A DNA stretch of 6,653 nucleotides from Zoogloeaceae bacterium (lineage in GTDB: Bacteria; Pseudomonadota; Gammaproteobacteria; Burkholderiales; Rhodocyclaceae). Below the pieces are notes generated by a model, which did no database searches, was not told the DNA's origin, and saw only the letters and a program-made list of their open reading frames with translations. A program made the translations under genes and the position numbers. Positions 4,904 to 6,653 of the stretch are shown here, in pieces (the stretch's first letter is position 1; every line of letters begins with the position of its first letter). Location of the stretch: positions 1 through 6,653 of the forward strand of contig JAISLJ010000193.1 of the NCBI GenBank assembly GCA_031290955.1, given 5' to 3'.

Positions 4904-5983
4904 ATGAAAAACAGACCCCGGTTATTGCGCATCCTGTGTTCGCTGCTGCTTATCGTTGTATGGCCCTGGACAAAGGCTCTGGCCGAAGAAACAGACCCGG
5001 TCGCGGCACACAACGAGGCCGCCTACCGCCATTATCGCCAGGGCAATTATGCAAAGGCGCTGGAAGCGTTCCAGCAGGTGTTGGCGATCCAGGAAAAAAA
5101 GCTGGGCGGTACGCGACCGGATATTGCCATGATCTACAACAACATCGGCCTGATCCATGACCATCAGGGCAATTATCCAGAGGCGTTGGTCTGGTACCGG
5201 AAGGCGCTCTCCATCTGGGAGGATGTGCTGGGCGAGGAGCATCCCCTGACCGCCACGGCCTACAACAATATTGCCGTAGTGTATGACCATCAGGGTGATT
5301 ATGCCGGGGCGCTGGCATGGTATCAAAAGGATCTGGCCATCTCGGAAAAAGTGCGAGGCAAGGAACATCCGGATACGGCTACGACTTGCAGCAATATCGG
5401 CCAGGTACATGATCGCCGGGGGGATTATGAAAAAGCGCTGTTCTGGCACCAAAAAGCCTTGACCATCCGGGAAAAGGCGTTGGGCAAGGATCATCCGGAT
5501 ATCGCCAGCATCTACGACAATATCGCCGCGGCGTTCTACGGCCAAGGCAAATTTTCCGAGGCGCTGGCATGGAACCGAAAGGCCCTGTCCATCCGGGAAA
5601 ACGTGCTGGGCAAGGAACATCCTTCCTTGGCCACGGCCTACAACAGCATCGCCGCAATCTACAATCGCCAGGGCGAAATTGCCGAAGCGTTTATCTGGTA
5701 CCAAAAAGCGCTGACCATTGAGGAAAGTCTGCTGGGCAAGGATCATCCGGATATGGCCCGGAGTTACAACAATATTGCCGTGGTGTACGAACATCAAGGC
5801 AATTACCCCGAGGCGCTCTCGGAATTCCTGAAAGCGTACCGGATTTTCGCGCGGACATTCGGCGAAACACATCCGGATGCCCAAACAAGCAAGGACAACA
5901 TGGAAGCCGTCTACCGCAAGACTGGCAATCCCCAACCTTTTCCAGAATGGCTCGCCGAAGCTTTGCACACGAAAGAATTTTGA
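4904..5983 (+). CDS. Secreted tetratricopeptide-repeat protein (kinesin-light-chain type repeats)
   Basis: The 359-residue protein begins with a clear Sec signal peptide: MKNRPRLLR, a hydrophobic core (ILCSLLLIVVW), and an ALA-E cleavage site near residue 27. It should therefore be periplasmic or exported. About seven TPR units of 42 residues follow from ~35 to ~326. Their consensus is YNNIAxVYxxQGxYxEALxWYxKALxIxExxLGKxHPD; the HPD-like tripeptides fall at 71, 113, 155, 197, 239, 281 and 323, exactly 42 residues apart. This is the TPR_10/TPR_12 type found in kinesin light chain and many bacterial proteins. Such arrays form a protein-binding superhelix; the partner cannot be predicted here and no enzymatic domain is present. 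The C-terminal ~30 residues are not repetitive. AAGGAAG five bases before the ATG supports the start. Confidence 0.9.
   Translation: MKNRPRLLRILCSLLLIVVWPWTKALAEETDPVAAHNEAAYRHYRQGNYAKALEAFQQVLAIQEKKLGGTRPDIAMIYNNIGLIHDHQGNYPEALVWYRKALSIWEDVLGEEHPLTATAYNNIAVVYDHQGDYAGALAWYQKDLAISEKVRGKEHPDTATTCSNIGQVHDRRGDYEKALFWHQKALTIREKALGKDHPDIASIYDNIAAAFYGQGKFSEALAWNRKALSIRENVLGKEHPSLATAYNSIAAIYNRQGEIAEAFIWYQKALTIEESLLGKDHPDMARSYNNIAVVYEHQGNYPEALSEFLKAYRIFARTFGETHPDAQTSKDNMEAVYRKTGNPQPFPEWLAEALHTKEF
5006..5881 (+). repeat. Seven tandem 126-bp TPR-coding units
   Basis: The coding DNA is built from a 126-base period matching the 42-residue TPR unit. Units are diverged, but phrases such as GGGCAAGGA(A/T)CATCC and ACAACA(A/G)TAT recur at this period. 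The array is a likely site for copy-number change by recombination; the remnant at 6008-6175 fits that idea. Confidence 0.75.
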
Positions 5984-6007
5984 TTTTCCTTGGAGGAAAT
6001 GGATTTT

Positions 6008-6175
6008 ATGAAGGCAAATGATCGCCAAGGCAACTACGCCAAAGCGCTGGAGGTGATGGGAGAAAAATCTTCGACGAAAAGATTTCGCTATGTTTTTTCG
6101 GTTGATGGGGTAGAAGTTGATGATGAGGCGCTCCGGCTGGTCTTGACCCCGCTACTGTTTCGGGGGGTCGTTTGA
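6008..6175 (+). CDS. Short ORF with a leftover TPR motif
   Basis: The 55-residue frame starts at ATG 6008, with GGAGG at 5992-5996 eleven bases upstream, only 24 bases after the stop of the TPR gene. In-frame TTG (5990) and ATG (5999) upstream are possible but overlap or crowd the RBS. Residues 4-15 read NDRQGNYAKALE, nearly the same as YRQGNYAKALEAF in the first TPR unit upstream (residues 45-55 of that protein). At the DNA level 6023-6050 and 5038-5065 are clearly related with mostly silent changes. After that the sequence (SSTKRFRYVFSVDGVEVDDEALRL) shows no TPR character. It is most likely the stub of a second TPR gene or a collapsed array, possibly still translated with the upstream gene. 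Confidence 0.45.
   Translation: MKANDRQGNYAKALEVMGEKSSTKRFRYVFSVDGVEVDDEALRLVLTPLLFRGVV
6065..6085 (+). repeat. AT-rich inverted repeat inside the short TPR-remnant ORF
   Basis: AAATCTT (6065-6071) and AAGATTT (6079-6085) form a perfect 7-bp dyad with a 7-base loop. Six Ts follow seven bases after the stem. The stem is AT-rich and the T run is displaced, so it is at most a weak terminator. Confidence 0.25.
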
Positions 6176-6204
6176 TTATTCCAGAGACTCCGGGCCGGTA
6201 GGCC

Positions 6205-6226
6205 AAAAACCGGCGATCAGCCGGTT
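6205..6226 (-). terminator. Rho-independent terminator of the minus-strand ybiX-like unit
   Basis: Read on the minus strand, AACCGGC-TGATC-GCCGGTT forms a perfect 7-bp, mostly GC stem with a 5-base loop and runs directly into a T tract (five consecutive Ts, the first two paired in the stem). On the plus strand the hairpin is followed by AAAG, so it should act mainly on minus-strand transcripts. The stop codon of the upstream DUF1640-like stub (6217-6219) lies in the loop. Confidence 0.7.
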
Positions 6227-6372
6227 AAAGTGTCTCCATCGGCTTGCCGATGGGTGAGTTTTACAGGAATGATTTTGCGATTAGGGCGAGTATTCCTGCG
6301 GCGCAAAAGTAGCTTGCCCTTGCTGACCAGTGTTTTTATAAACTGGTGCGTGTCAAACGTTACTGTCGTCAT
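6217..6372 (-). pseudogene. DUF1640-like N-terminal stub
   Basis: A 51-residue frame starts at ATG 6370-6372 with AGGAG seven bases upstream, a strong ribosome binding site. The opening MTTVTFDTHQFIKTLVSKG matches, from memory, the start of the DUF1640 family (coiled-coil proteins of CCDC90 type, usually with a coiled coil and a C-terminal membrane helix). After residue 19 the similarity stops: the rest (KLLLRRRNTRPNRKIIP and on) is basic, and no coiled coil or C-terminal helix is present. The frame then ends inside the terminator loop. Either a deletion or frameshift removed the body of the gene, or a short peptide has been kept. An in-frame ATG at 6412-6414 would add 14 residues but lacks an RBS. 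It lies 48 bases after the dioxygenase stop and is probably on the same mRNA. Confidence 0.5.
6236..6253 (-). repeat. Near-loopless 8-bp palindrome
   Basis: CCATCGGC-TT-GCCGATGG is a perfect 8-bp stem with a two-base loop, inside the stub ORF and ten bases from the terminator stem. A further dyad, CAGGAAT (6264-6270) with ATTCCTG (6292-6298), follows. Together with the terminator these give the end of the minus-strand transcript three successive hairpins. Confidence 0.4.
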
Positions 6373-6420
6373 GATGGACTCCTGTGAAGGCGGCGTTGTC
6401 GCTGTTTGTGTCATTTGGCA

Positions 6421-6653
6421 TCACGCCTCCGCCCACATGCGCAAAAGATTGTGGTAGTGGCTGGTCAGCCCCACGACTTCCTCGACTTCGCCCAGGCGGG
6501 CGCGCAGTTTCTGGATGCGGCCATCCAGGTCGAAAAGCAGGGCGCGTTTTCCGTCGTCGCGGATCATGCTTTGCGTCCACAGGAAGGCGCAGACGCGCGC
6601 GCCGGATGTTACCGGCTCGACGCGGTGCAGGCTGGTGGAAGGGTACACAATGG
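6421..6653 (-). CDS. ybiX: PKHD-type Fe(II)/2-oxoglutarate dioxygenase, C-terminal part (YbiX/PiuC-like)
   Basis: The minus-strand frame enters from the right edge and ends at TGA 6421-6423, giving the last 76 residues. It reads VYPSTSLHRVEPVTSGAR near its start: the histidine is the distal iron ligand and the arginine the 2-oxoglutarate-binding residue of the PKHD fold. QSMIRDDGKRALLFDLD and the C-terminal YHNLLRMWAE are characteristic of the YbiX/PiuC family, in which these stretches are strongly conserved. The N-terminal part with the H-x-D iron ligands lies outside the window. Family members often sit beside TonB-dependent siderophore receptors and respond to iron; nothing of that is visible here. 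The terminator at 6205-6226 probably ends its mRNA. Confidence 0.9.
   Translation of the reverse strand, partial: IVYPSTSLHRVEPVTSGARVCAFLWTQSMIRDDGKRALLFDLDGRIQKLRARLGEVEEVVGLTSHYHNLLRMWAEA

Noticed and set aside
5006..5881. Regular repeats as a CRISPR array
   Set aside because: The period is 126 bases, the repeats are diverged and they encode TPR helices in one open frame; there are no short identical repeats with spacers.
4922..6028. Minus-strand ORF of 368 codons with internal repeats opposite the TPR gene
   Set aside because: Its repeats are only the mirror of the 126-base TPR period; the plus-strand frame has a signal peptide, RBS and textbook TPR motifs.
6145..6169. GACCCC/GGGGTC dyad as a terminator of the TPR-remnant ORF
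   Set aside because: The loop is 13 bases, the stem is only 6 bp, and what follows (GTTTGATTATT) is not a proper T tract.

Overview
The window looks like ordinary chromosome from a GC-rich proteobacterium (Pseudomonadota). The best guess is a beta- or gamma-proteobacterial relative: the fragment of a type IV pilus secretin, the class I GAPDH, the PKHD-type (YbiX/PiuC) dioxygenase, the DUF1992 protein and the DUF1640-type N-terminus all fit that group. This rests on remembered family sequences, not on a search. No phage, transposase, CRISPR array, rRNA or tRNA was seen.

Layout, left to right. Bases 1-211 (minus) are the start of a small membrane protein that runs off the left edge. Bases 212-581 hold no convincing gene, only short open stretches that may be remnants. 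Bases 582-1421 (minus) encode a stand-alone SIR2-like (SIR2_2-type) protein. A 259-base divergent intergenic region follows. Then comes a same-strand (plus) group: gap (1681-2706, glyceraldehyde-3-phosphate dehydrogenase), a 92-residue protein made of a signal-like N-terminus and one PilQ AMIN-type domain (2763-3041), a six-helix membrane protein (3038-3652), a TrpG/PabA glutamine amidotransferase (3740-4339) and a DUF1992 protein (4336-4707). Two junctions in this group are ATGA overlaps (3038-3041 and 4336-4339), which points to translational coupling. A good sigma70-like promoter with a palindrome at its predicted start site (4782-4832) then serves a secreted TPR protein of the kinesin-light-chain type (4904-5983), followed by a short ORF carrying a leftover of the same TPR repeat (6008-6175).

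The right end is read from the minus strand. It holds the C-terminal 76 residues of a PKHD-type Fe(II)/2-oxoglutarate dioxygenase (6421-6653), then a 51-codon ORF with a strong ribosome binding site whose first residues look like a DUF1640 protein but whose remainder does not (6217-6372). A rho-independent terminator (6205-6226) closes this unit; its loop contains the stop codon of that ORF.

Functionally the genes are a mix: central carbon metabolism (gap), amino-acid or folate biosynthesis (trpG/pabA), iron-linked oxygenase (ybiX/piuC-like) and several poorly characterised proteins. I do not see a complete new multi-gene system. The points most worth a second look are gene reduction (PilQ AMIN remnant, TPR remnant, DUF1640 stub, all with translation signals or junctions that look intact), the stand-alone SIR2-like protein, and the structured DNA at 2718-2745, 4814-4832 and 6208-6298.
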